The notes under the pieces are model-generated. The model did no database searches, was not told where the DNA came from, and saw nothing but the letters and a program-made list of their open reading frames with translations. From NCBI GenBank assembly GCA_016929355.1, contig JAFGJA010000022.1, positions 1-20,860 of the forward strand: DNA of 20,860 nucleotides. Reading direction: 5' to 3'. The DNA is from Anaerolineae bacterium (GTDB taxonomy: Bacteria; Chloroflexota; Anaerolineae; Aggregatilineales; Aggregatilineaceae). Of this stretch, positions 8,353 to 16,069 are shown one piece after another (the first letter of the stretch is position 1; each line of letters begins with the position of its first letter). A program made the position numbers and the translations under genes.

Positions 8353-8357
8353 TCTCC
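8353..8357 (-). promoter_or_regulatory. Ribosome-binding site that sets the CHSV GH4 start
   Basis: GGAGA on the minus strand, 7 nt before the ATG at 8345. The resulting N-terminus (MPKITFIGAG) begins right at the first beta strand of the NAD-binding fold, as usual for GH4. The alternative start at 8399 would add 18 unrelated residues and overlap the preceding gene. Confidence 0.75.
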
Positions 8358-8358
8358 A

Positions 8359-8715
8359 TTAAAACCGGCTACTAAAAAGATGCTCCGCCCGGCGACCAAT
8401 ACCGGGCAGGGGAGCCATTTGTCCGTTTAGAGCGTTGATGATACCGATCACCCACAGTATGATCCCTACCAGGTAAGCGGTGATAACCAGGGTAAATAAC
8501 GCCATGCCGAATATTCCCAGGTAAGGCAGCCAGGCCAAAAGCCATGCCATGATCGCCCACCCGACCAGCGAACCGATCAAAAACAACACCAGCCCGATTG
8601 ACTGGCGAAGGTGGTATATCACCAGTGTATTCGTGCGCTGGAAGGCATACGCATATACCCAGCCGATAACAGGCACATAGGCCACTGCTGCCCCTAAACG
8701 CGCCAGTCCGTTCAT
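8359..8715 (-). CDS. Small membrane protein, DUF4870/Tic20-like
   Basis: A 118-residue hydrophobic protein with about four transmembrane helices. The pattern of a first helix ending in an aromatic stretch, then FQRTNTLVIYHLRQSIGLVLF, and a last helix followed by NGQMAPLPGIGRRAE matches the DUF4870/Tic20-like family (compare its FH..QS and PIIG..AE signatures). Function in bacteria is unknown. Its ATG overlaps the stop of the OppF-like gene (ATGA at 8712-8715), so translation is coupled, and the CHSV GH4 gene follows 13 nt later. It is therefore a real member of the cluster rather than a chance open frame. A role in assembling or modulating the transporter is possible but unsupported. Confidence 0.72.
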   Translation of the reverse strand: MNGLARLGAAVAYVPVIGWVYAYAFQRTNTLVIYHLRQSIGLVLFLIGSLVGWAIMAWLLAWLPYLGIFGMALFTLVITAYLVGIILWVIGIINALNGQMAPLPGIGRRAEHLFSSRF

Positions 8716-9734
8716 GCTTTAACCCCCTTCAAGCTCAACTCTTGCGCAAAATGGCAGCTCACGAAATGACCGGGTACGCTTTCTTGTAGTTGCGGTTCCT
8801 GCTGGCTGCATTCAGGTTTAGCATAATGGCAACGTGGGTGGAAAATGCAGCCGGACGGTGGCCTGGCCGGGCTGGGCACTTCGCCTTGCAAACGAATACG
8901 ATCCGGTTTGATGTCCGGGTCGGCGGGGGGAATCGAAGAGAGCAGCGCTTCCGTGTAAGGATGCAGGGGTTGGCTTAATAAGGTTCTGGTTTCGGCCATT
9001 TCGACGATCTTGCCGACGTACATCACCGCGATGCGATCTGAAATGTGTTCCACCACCGAGAGATCGTGGGCAATGAAGATCAGGGTTAGCCCCAACCGTT
9101 CGCGCAAGTCTTGCAACAAGTTTAAGACCTGGGCTTGAACCGATACATCGAGGGCCGAGACGGGTTCATCGGCAATCACCAGCCGGGGATTGAGCGAAAG
9201 CGTGCGGGCCAAGCCAATTCGCTGGCGCTGTCCGCCGGAAAATTCATGCGGATAGCGGCGCATCAATGTTGGATTTAAGCCGACGGCTTCCATCAACTCG
9301 GCCACGCGCTTTTCAGCTTTTCTACCGCGCGCTTCCCCGTGAATTTCTAGCGGTTCGCTGATAATATCCTTCACCGTTAAGCGGGGGTTGAGCGAGCTAA
9401 ACGGGTCCTGGAAAATCATGCGCATTTCACGCCGTAGCGGTTTCATTTTACGCTGGCTGATGTTGGCCAGATTGATTCGCTCGCCGGATATGCGGTGATA
9501 CCAGATTTCACCGGCAGTCGGGTCATAGAGCCGGAGCAGGGTGCGCCCGGTGGTTGTTTTGCCACAACCGCTCTCGCCAACCAGCCCTAGTACCTCGCCA
9601 TCACGCAGCGTAAAACTCACCCCATTCACCGCTTGAACATAGCCAACAACTCGCTGGATAAGGCCCTGGCGAATGGGGAAATAGAGCTTGAGGTTTTTAA
9701 CTTCTAAGATGATGTTGTTGTTGTTTTCATTCAT
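8712..9734 (-). CDS. oppF: Opp/Dpp-type ABC transporter ATP-binding protein (OppF-like)
   Basis: A 340-residue ATPase of an oligopeptide/oligosaccharide-type ABC importer. Walker A GESGCGKT is at 53-60, the Q-loop IFQDPFSSLNPR at 107-118, the signature FSGGQRQR at 165-172, Walker B VIADEP at 186-191 and the switch His at 223. The C-terminal oligopeptide-transporter extension (about 255-330) carries four Cys (296, 302, 309, 327), a pattern associated with an iron-sulfur cluster in some Opp ATPases. The adenine-side YVQAVNGVSF and the DPTAG pattern favour the F over the D subunit. It lies 13 nt after the cytochrome gene with only a weak ribosome-binding site, so coupling to upstream translation is likely. 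Its partner ATPase is encoded at the other end of the cluster. Confidence 0.92.
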   Translation of the reverse strand: MNENNNNIILEVKNLKLYFPIRQGLIQRVVGYVQAVNGVSFTLRDGEVLGLVGESGCGKTTTGRTLLRLYDPTAGEIWYHRISGERINLANISQRKMKPLRREMRMIFQDPFSSLNPRLTVKDIISEPLEIHGEARGRKAEKRVAELMEAVGLNPTLMRRYPHEFSGGQRQRIGLARTLSLNPRLVIADEPVSALDVSVQAQVLNLLQDLRERLGLTLIFIAHDLSVVEHISDRIAVMYVGKIVEMAETRTLLSQPLHPYTEALLSSIPPADPDIKPDRIRLQGEVPSPARPPSGCIFHPRCHYAKPECSQQEPQLQESVPGHFVSCHFAQELSLKGVKA

Positions 9735-9747
9735 GCCTGATTGTCCA

Positions 9748-11502
9748 TCAGTCTGCCGGTATCTGAAGCGTTTCGTGTTCCATTACAATATCAGGATCAT
9801 CCCATCCCTTTTGTTGCATCAAGTCATAAAACGCGCGGCGAAATAGAAGTTGCACATCGAGCGTGATAGTTTCGCCAATGGGTGCATCAAATGTGTATTG
9901 GGTGATGTCAGTCGCCAGCGCTGCTAACCGTGTGTCCTCGACCAGCGTCACAGGTCGCCAATAGGCTCCGGTAGGTGCTTCACCTGTCCACTCATCCCGC
10001 AGGACTTTGGCATAGGTTTTACCGGGCAGCCCGCCATAATCTCCTGAATACGCTGGGTTGATCGGCCCTTCATGCAAGGTTAATCGATTCCCATTCGCAT
10101 CGTAGGCATTAACCACCAGGATCATCGAACGAATCGGGACATCGGTGGGCACATGATGACCAGCCTGATCGTTCGTGATGCTGACTTTAACGTGAAGCGC
10201 ACCGTCGGAACGTTCGGTTTCGCTCACCATTGTCACGGTATTTTGGAGCAATGTTTCATCAGCAGCACCGGGCATGGTGTGATCGTGTAGCTGCACATAG
10301 TCGCGCGTCAGCCCGCCTTGTTCGGGAAACACAAACCAGTTCTCTTCAACAACTGGCATGTGGCAATCCTGGCACGTCAACCCGGTATCAGGATCACTGT
10401 AGGGACTGTCTAACCATTCCCCATAGGAATTGTAAACAACTGTCCCACCTGAAACGGTTCCGGCTCCCACCACACCGCCAAACACGCCGTAATGACAGGG
10501 GGCGCAAAATTCACTCTCCGATTGTAGCGGGAGATAGCTGACACGCCGGTTGACATCGAGGACCGTACCATAAAAAACTTCTTCGCCTTCAACCGGACGA
10601 GTTAAGGTCAGCGATAAAATGCCTGGCATATCGGGATAAGGCAGGTGCGTTGCTGGATCAAGAATGACTTCGCTGATTTTATGGCAAAAATCGCAGCTAA
10701 TCCCGTCCGCCGCATCGCCCTTTAATCCCAGTGGGCTAACCGGATCACCGAGATCAATTGGTGAGCGCTCATGCGTCAGGTTAGTATGGCAGCCGGACCA
10801 CGCACAGTTTTGATTGTTGGGTGTTGTGGCGGCCACTGGCGTATGGCACGCGGCACAATTGCCGGTCCGGTTCGGAAAATCGAGCAGATAACCCGGCCCA
10901 TAGTCGGGCTGATCCGCACCGGGCGATTTTTCGAGTCCATCCAGGCCCAATTCAGTGGGTTGTCCTTCATTGCCGGTTACATCATTGCCGGTGTACATCG
11001 TCAGGAAACGGTGATTCGTGGCCGCGCCAGCATGGAGATCAGCGGTCCATTCATCATACTCGCGGTGACATAACCCGCAGCTAGCCGTACCTTCAATGCC
11101 ATCAAATGAGAACCAGCCGTAATCATAGTTGTCGGTGGTGGGGAGCGGTTTCAGGGTAATGGTGATCGGCGCATCAGGCGACCAATCCTCGGCGGCGGGG
11201 TCCAGGGCGGCCCACCCCACATAATGGCCGGCAGACCAGGCGGTGAGCACAACCGGGGCCGGTCCTGTGATCCCGTTCAGCGTAAATTGGCCGTGATGAT
11301 CCGTTTCGGTGCGATTGGCAGTGCCTTGTACCTGCACAATAGCATTCGCCACAATCCCATCGGTATTCATGACCACACCGGATACGGTTGAAGGCAGGTC
11401 TGTTTGTGTGGCTGGATCGGCAGTTGCTACAGTGTAGCTCAGGGATAACAAGACTGTTCCAACGAGAGCAAGCATAAAGGCCAAGTGGCTCGACTTATGC
11501 AT
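9748..11502 (-). CDS. Exported six-heme c-type cytochrome with N-terminal carboxypeptidase-regulatory-like domain
   Basis: A 584-residue exported protein. Residues 1-28 are a Sec signal peptide ending VATA-DP. Residues about 38-120 form a beta-sandwich of the carboxypeptidase-regulatory-like type (VSGVVMNTDG...GQFTLNGI). The cytochrome part holds six heme-attachment motifs: Cys142-X2-Cys145-His, 216/219, 233-X4-238 (CAWSGCH, a long-spaced form), 270/273, 333/336 and 377/380. It resembles the cytochrome c554/multiheme family, and further His residues (such as 404-451) could serve as distal ligands. The C-terminal 150 residues are beta-rich. It lies between the OppC-like and OppF-like genes with 14- and 13-nt gaps, preceded by AAGGAAA. 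Electron partner and substrate are unknown, and its link with sugar uptake is unexplained. Confidence 0.87.
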   Translation of the reverse strand: MHKSSHLAFMLALVGTVLLSLSYTVATADPATQTDLPSTVSGVVMNTDGIVANAIVQVQGTANRTETDHHGQFTLNGITGPAPVVLTAWSAGHYVGWAALDPAAEDWSPDAPITITLKPLPTTDNYDYGWFSFDGIEGTASCGLCHREYDEWTADLHAGAATNHRFLTMYTGNDVTGNEGQPTELGLDGLEKSPGADQPDYGPGYLLDFPNRTGNCAACHTPVAATTPNNQNCAWSGCHTNLTHERSPIDLGDPVSPLGLKGDAADGISCDFCHKISEVILDPATHLPYPDMPGILSLTLTRPVEGEEVFYGTVLDVNRRVSYLPLQSESEFCAPCHYGVFGGVVGAGTVSGGTVVYNSYGEWLDSPYSDPDTGLTCQDCHMPVVEENWFVFPEQGGLTRDYVQLHDHTMPGAADETLLQNTVTMVSETERSDGALHVKVSITNDQAGHHVPTDVPIRSMILVVNAYDANGNRLTLHEGPINPAYSGDYGGLPGKTYAKVLRDEWTGEAPTGAYWRPVTLVEDTRLAALATDITQYTFDAPIGETITLDVQLLFRRAFYDLMQQKGWDDPDIVMEHETLQIPAD

Positions 11503-11516
11503 AAGATGTTTTCCTT

Positions 11517-12659
11517 TTACTTAGTGGCATACGGATCGGCAGCATCGCGCAGACCGTCACCCAGGAAGTTGAAGCCCAACACTGCCGTGACGATAAACGC
11601 AATCGGAGCCAGAATCCAGGGGTTTTGACCAAGAGTTTGAATGTCTTGCGTGTTGCGCATCATCAGACCCCAACTGATCAAAGGTTCGGTGATCCCAATC
11701 CCCAAGAAGCTGAGAAAGGATTCGGCCAGGATCACGTTAGGAATGGTCAGCGTAAGGATCACAATGACGTGACTTAAGGTGTTCGGAAACAGGTGGCGAA
11801 AGATAATGCGCACGTCGGATGCGCCCATTTCTTTAGCTGCCAGGATGAAGTCGGTCTCGCGCAGTGAAAGCACTTTGCCGCGCACCTCACGGGCCAGGAT
11901 CGTCCATGAGAGCAACGCGAAAATGCACGACATGATAATAAAGATCGTGAACGAGTCCGCCGTTTTAGGCACAATCGCGGCCAGCGCCATCCATAACGGC
12001 AAGCTGGGAAAAGCCGCCACAAATTCGGTGAAGCGCTGCAAGACGTTATCGACCCAGCCGCCGTAATAACCGGAAGCAATGCCCAGCACTGCCCCCACCA
12101 GTACGCTGATGATGGTCCCGAACAGACTCATGCTTAGTGAAATGCGCCCGGCTTCGCACGCCTTGCCAAACAGGTCGCGTCCCAGTTTGTCAGTACCCAG
12201 TAAGTAGATGGTTCCGCCTTCTTCGACCCCATACAGATGCCAATCGGAGGGAATGATCCATAAAATCTTATAGTCAGAGCCATGCACAAAAAAATTGATG
12301 GTATAACGTTTGCTGGTATCTTCTTTCCAATTTACTTTAAAGGTAGTGGGATCAATGTCGTAAACGTAATTATAAACAAACGGGCGCAGGTGAAATTTGC
12401 CGTCTTCGTCAATAAAGTGAATTTTTTGCGGAGGGATGAGCGTATTTTTCAAATCGACACCTGCAACCGGCGTAGGGCTGAAGAATTCCGCAAACAGCGC
12501 CAGCATGATAAGTACCAGCACCATGATCGCCCCGATAATTGAAATCGGGCTGCGCCGGAACCGCCGCCAGACGAGTTGAAAATATCCCTCGTGGTGTTCG
12601 GTATCGACATCTGAATTGCCCAGGTTGATCACGGCTGCGTCCAAGTTTTCATCAAGCAT
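11517..12659 (-). CDS. oppC: Opp/Dpp-type ABC transporter permease (OppC-like)
   Basis: A 380-residue inner-membrane permease. An N-terminal cytoplasmic stretch with RFRRSPISIIG is followed by TM1 (about 40-60). An unusually long extracytoplasmic segment (about 61-150) comes next, then the family hallmark LGTDKLGRDLF (154-164). Five further helices include the EAA coupling loop at about 257-294 (LAAKEMGASDVRIIFRHLFPN). It ends with the typical NFLGDGLRDAADP. It is 19 nt from the OppB-like gene. AGGAGT lies 9 nt before the ATG at 12659; an upstream ATG at 12740 would overlap the OppB-like gene by about 60 nt and add a Cys/Trp-rich peptide unlike the family, so it was rejected. Together with the OppB-like protein it forms the channel. 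Confidence 0.92.
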   Translation of the reverse strand: MLDENLDAAVINLGNSDVDTEHHEGYFQLVWRRFRRSPISIIGAIMVLVLIMLALFAEFFSPTPVAGVDLKNTLIPPQKIHFIDEDGKFHLRPFVYNYVYDIDPTTFKVNWKEDTSKRYTINFFVHGSDYKILWIIPSDWHLYGVEEGGTIYLLGTDKLGRDLFGKACEAGRISLSMSLFGTIISVLVGAVLGIASGYYGGWVDNVLQRFTEFVAAFPSLPLWMALAAIVPKTADSFTIFIIMSCIFALLSWTILAREVRGKVLSLRETDFILAAKEMGASDVRIIFRHLFPNTLSHVIVILTLTIPNVILAESFLSFLGIGITEPLISWGLMMRNTQDIQTLGQNPWILAPIAFIVTAVLGFNFLGDGLRDAADPYATK

Positions 12660-12678
12660 GGGTGTTTGACTCCTATGT

Positions 12679-13674
12679 TTATGTGAAGCGGATGCGTGGG
12701 TCCAACATGGACAGGAAAATATCGGCCAACAGGTTCCCAATCAGGATCAGCAACCCGTACATCAACAACAGCGATCCCGAAATGTAAATATCCTGGTTGA
12801 CCAACGATTCGTAGAACAGCGGCCCCATCGTGGGCAACCCTAACACAATCGCGGCTTCCAGTTCACCCTGCATCATGTACGGCAGAACGGTTCCCTGATA
12901 GGCGATAATGGTGTGCAGTGCGTTGGGCGTGGCGTGCTTGACGATCACGGTGCGTTCGCTCAAGCCCTTAGAACGCGCTGTTTGTACATATTGCGCGCCC
13001 AACACATCGAGTAGATTGCCGCGCATCACGCGCAGGTTGCGGGCGATGCCGCCCAACCCGGCAATTAACACGGCGGGCCAGATGTGCCTCATCATGTCCA
13101 TAACCCGATCCCATGACCAGGGCGCGACCACATATTCAGGTGAGAAGAACGACGATATGCTCGGCTGGTCCAGCTTAATGACCAGAACATATAAGAGGAT
13201 GATGGCGATTGAAAAACGTGGCACGGAGGTGAAAACAAACGATATAACCGCCCAAAGATTATCGGCAAAACCATATTTGCGAGTCGCTACGTATATACCC
13301 ACTCCCACCCCAACAATGGTTGAAATGGCATGAGCCATTGCCGCCACCAGGATCGTTCTGGGCAGACGCTCTTTAATCAACTCGCCGACATCACGGCGAT
13401 AAGCGAGTGAGTAGCCGAATTTGCCTTCAGTGACTATGTCCTTGATCCAGGTGTAATACTGGACCGTGCCCGGTTGGTCCAGGCCGTATTGTTTGCGCAC
13501 ATTCTCTGCCGCGCGTTCGGCATCTTCCTGTGGTGTGCCAAGCCCCATAAGATATTGCTGGTAGCGCGTGGCAAAGTCTCCCGGTGGCAGCTTGATCACG
13601 ATGAATGACACCATACTAACTCCGATGAGGAGAAAGAAGGCCGTGATCAACCTGCGAATAACATAATTTAACAT
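12679..13674 (-). CDS. oppB: Opp/Dpp-type ABC transporter permease (OppB-like)
   Basis: A 331-residue permease with the family start MLNYVIRRLITAFFLLIGVSM, a periplasmic part after TM1 with KQYGLDQPGTVQYYTWIKDI (61-80) and GKFGYSL, and about five more helices. The EAA coupling loop is at about 228-252 (QYVQTARSKGLSERTVIVKHATPN). It ends LDPRIRF, as usual for OppB/DppB. GGAGG lies about 5 nt before the ATG. It follows the binding-protein gene after a 158-bp hairpin-rich gap and precedes the OppC-like gene by 19 nt. Substrate class cannot be read from the permease; many such transporters in thermophiles carry oligosaccharides rather than peptides, and the GH4 neighbours favour that. Confidence 0.93.
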   Translation of the reverse strand: MLNYVIRRLITAFFLLIGVSMVSFIVIKLPPGDFATRYQQYLMGLGTPQEDAERAAENVRKQYGLDQPGTVQYYTWIKDIVTEGKFGYSLAYRRDVGELIKERLPRTILVAAMAHAISTIVGVGVGIYVATRKYGFADNLWAVISFVFTSVPRFSIAIILLYVLVIKLDQPSISSFFSPEYVVAPWSWDRVMDMMRHIWPAVLIAGLGGIARNLRVMRGNLLDVLGAQYVQTARSKGLSERTVIVKHATPNALHTIIAYQGTVLPYMMQGELEAAIVLGLPTMGPLFYESLVNQDIYISGSLLLMYGLLILIGNLLADIFLSMLDPRIRFT

Positions 13675-13709
13675 AGCGCCTCCAGATAGCCCTGGCTAAA
13701 GGGGGTGAA

Positions 13710-13747
13710 ATGGTGCTGGCACGCCCGGCACAGTCACGATGCACCAT
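13710..13747. repeat. Nested inverted repeat between binding-protein and permease genes
   Basis: Outer arms ATGGTGC (13710-13716) and GCACCAT (13741-13747) are perfect. An alternative inner stem GTGCTGG (13713-13719) with CCGGCAC (13725-13731) has one mismatch and a CACGC loop. The two share bases, so they cannot both form fully. They lie in the gap between the binding-protein gene and the OppB-like gene. Confidence 0.5.
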
Positions 13748-13772
13748 GAAAGTCATTTCTCCGCCGCGAATA

Positions 13773-13811
13773 CCAGCATAAGCTGGGGTTGGAGGATCGC
13801 TCCCCCAACCC
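13773..13811 (-). terminator. Hairpins just after the binding-protein gene (attenuator-like)
   Basis: Directly downstream of the binding-protein stop lies an 11-bp stem with one mismatch, GGGTTGGAGGA (13786-13796) and TCCCCCAACCC (13801-13811), with a 4-nt loop. It abuts a second stem, CCAGC-ATAA-GCTGG (13773-13786). There is no U-tract. Such structures between a binding protein and its permeases often cause partial termination or protect the upstream mRNA, giving excess binding protein; that role is inferred. Confidence 0.5.
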
Positions 13812-13832
13812 TGTTCGTATAGTTAGTGCAAA

Positions 13833-15926
13833 CTACTCGCCGTAAACCGGGATGGTTCCTGGGCGAACCTGTTCTTTTTGCTGGTCGATGGGTGTCCAGA
13901 GCGTATCAAGCAAGATGGCATCTTCCACCCACTGATACAGGAACACCGGCGTACCTTCAGCCACATTCTGCACACGCTTCGCCTGACCCAAACCATAGCG
14001 CCCGACAAAGACGCCCAAGTTGTAGACGTTTTCGGTGAAGATTTGGTTGTACTGGAACATCAACTCGCGGCGGCCTTCGGCGTCGTAGGTCGAACGATAC
14101 TCGGTGATGATGTCTACCAATTGCTGTTCGAAGTCCAACAACTCGCGCGGCTCGCTACCTTCACGGTGCCAGACGAAGTTCGCAGCGATAGGAGCCATGT
14201 CGGTAACACCCCGGAAGGGGAGGGCGAATGACTGCCCGCCACGAGTAACGGACATATCCCAGGTGCCAGCGTTGTCAACATCGGTATGGGTGGCGCTGTC
14301 CATGATCCGCAGGTTGATCTGAATACCAACTTCACCCCACAGGTTGACCAGGGCTTCGGCCACACTCTGCGTTTCGGCGGCATCTTGCGACGCGAGCAGT
14401 TGCAGCACAACCGGTTCGCCCGCCATCGGGCCTTCGGTCCATTCGCGCACGCCGTCGCCATTGGTGTCCATCAAGCCGATTTCGTCCAACAGGATATTGG
14501 CCGAATTGACATCGTAGGGGTAGTACACCACCGATTCTTTGTCGAAATCAGGCGCACCGGGGTACAAACCACCTGCCCAGGCTCGCAGGAACGGCCCGCG
14601 CATGATCGATTGGGCAATACCTTCGCGGTCAGTGGCGTAGCTCAACGCCTGACGGAAGCGCAGGTCGCGGAACAGTTCGCGCACGGCAACATCACGATCC
14701 GTATCTTCGATACCGACGTGCAGCGCATAGTTGAACTGGACGTAGTAACCCAGTGTTTCCGGTCCCCAGGTAACGGCATACGGTGCGTCTTCTTCTTGTG
14801 CCTGCACCATTGCTTCCACAAAGGTGCTGGGGTTTTCCAGGTTCATCTGGTCACAGTCACCCGCAATTGTGCATAGGTCACGCCCGATCCCACTGGGGCC
14901 TTTGCGGTACTGGATTTCATCAATGTAGGGCAGTTGATTACCGGCAGCATCGACCTTCCAATAGTACGGATTGCGGCGCATGATCATCAGTTCGTCGGTG
15001 ATGTATTCGGTGATCACCCAGGGACCCATCGTCACGAGCGGCAGGTTATCCGGGGCCAGCGCATCGGCAAAGTCCTTGTAGGACGGTGCGGGATCGGCGG
15101 TACTCCACTTGGGGTGCAGCGATTGGAGTTGGTGCGCGGGCATCACATGGAAAATATCTTCCGCCAGCAGATACCACATATCCAGGGGCTTTTCGACGGG
15201 GAACGTGAACATGATCGTGTAGTCGTCCACTTTTTCGAGCGAAGCGGCTTCGCCTTCCCAGGTCCAGGCGTCGAGATGGCGTGGTGAGTTCACATTTTCA
15301 TCCACGACATAGCCTTCCCAGGTGAAGATCACGTCATCGGCGGTGAAGGGTTCGCCATCCGACCAGTAAGCGCCTTCGATCAGGTGTATGGTCAGTTGCT
15401 TGCCATCTTCTGACCATTCCCAACTCTTAGCGAGGTTGGGGAATGGCTCAATGTCCTGGTCTGCGCGATACAGTGGGCCAGTCTTGATCAAACCCTGGTA
15501 ACGGGTGGTGTATGATTCGATACCAAACCACCCCATCGTCGTACCGGCCAGATCGTTGTAACCGGCGGTGGGGCAGGCCGAAAAGCCGCGCCACACATCA
15601 CCGTAGACCCCAAGACCGTCTTCCATCGATGCTTCAAGATAAACCTGCGGCTCTTTAGGCAGACGTTCTTCAACGGGCGGTAATTCGCCAGCTTCAACCA
15701 GCGCATCCAACCAGGGAGCCTGGTGGTATTCCGGCAGCGCCATATAAGTGACTAGCTCACTAATCGGCAGCCGGTTGATTTCGCCCCCACCAATTTCCAG
15801 GTCCGGTGGATCAGGATAGGCAACTGGTGGAGTTACGCCGTCTTGGGCTGATGCCAATGGCGTTATAACAAAACTCAGGCAGATCAACAGCAGAATAGTA
15901 TACCGTCCCCAATGGTTGATTCTCAT
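13833..15926 (-). CDS. ABC transporter solute-binding protein, family 5 (OppA-like)
   Basis: A 697-residue exported binding protein, longer than the usual 500-600. The signal peptide ends at about 27 (ITPLASA-QDG) with no lipobox Cys, so it is not an obvious lipoprotein. The family-5 fold is evident from the LAKSWEWSEDGKQLTIHLIE segment, then GAYWSDGEPFTADDVIFTWE, and later RDLRFRQALSYATDREGIAQ with a LLDEIGL repeat region. About 100 extra residues precede the core, containing a Pro/Asp-rich PPVAYPDPPDLEIGGGE stretch. AGAGGAG lies about 8 nt before the ATG. It sits between the OppD-like and OppB-like genes. It binds substrate outside the membrane and delivers it to the permeases; flanking GH4 genes suggest a glycoside or oligosaccharide, but a peptide cannot be excluded. 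Confidence 0.92.
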   Translation of the reverse strand: MRINHWGRYTILLLICLSFVITPLASAQDGVTPPVAYPDPPDLEIGGGEINRLPISELVTYMALPEYHQAPWLDALVEAGELPPVEERLPKEPQVYLEASMEDGLGVYGDVWRGFSACPTAGYNDLAGTTMGWFGIESYTTRYQGLIKTGPLYRADQDIEPFPNLAKSWEWSEDGKQLTIHLIEGAYWSDGEPFTADDVIFTWEGYVVDENVNSPRHLDAWTWEGEAASLEKVDDYTIMFTFPVEKPLDMWYLLAEDIFHVMPAHQLQSLHPKWSTADPAPSYKDFADALAPDNLPLVTMGPWVITEYITDELMIMRRNPYYWKVDAAGNQLPYIDEIQYRKGPSGIGRDLCTIAGDCDQMNLENPSTFVEAMVQAQEEDAPYAVTWGPETLGYYVQFNYALHVGIEDTDRDVAVRELFRDLRFRQALSYATDREGIAQSIMRGPFLRAWAGGLYPGAPDFDKESVVYYPYDVNSANILLDEIGLMDTNGDGVREWTEGPMAGEPVVLQLLASQDAAETQSVAEALVNLWGEVGIQINLRIMDSATHTDVDNAGTWDMSVTRGGQSFALPFRGVTDMAPIAANFVWHREGSEPRELLDFEQQLVDIITEYRSTYDAEGRRELMFQYNQIFTENVYNLGVFVGRYGLGQAKRVQNVAEGTPVFLYQWVEDAILLDTLWTPIDQQKEQVRPGTIPVYGE

Positions 15927-15967
15927 TGCTAAAGCTCCTCTACAAGCGCTAAGTAAACAGAAACTAT

Positions 15968-16015
15968 TTGGTTAACGAAGGGCGATGTGTAGCGACGATG
16001 GTATACGCTAACCAA
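15968..16015. repeat. Inverted repeat upstream of the binding-protein gene
   Basis: TTGGTTAACG (15968-15977) and CGCTAACCAA (16006-16015) are inverted copies with one mismatch and a 28-bp loop. They lie in the 143-bp gap between the OppD-like and binding-protein genes. I find no convincing promoter hexamers there, so whether it is an operator, a processing site or chance is open. Confidence 0.4.
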
Positions 16016-16069
16016 CCCAACACAAGTTCAAAGATGGTACAATAGGCATTCCCTCCCGCTCATAGTTAC

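Noticed and set aside
14286..14876. 196-codon open frame on the plus strand
   Set aside because: It is antisense to the solute-binding protein gene and has no family-like motif or ribosome-binding site.
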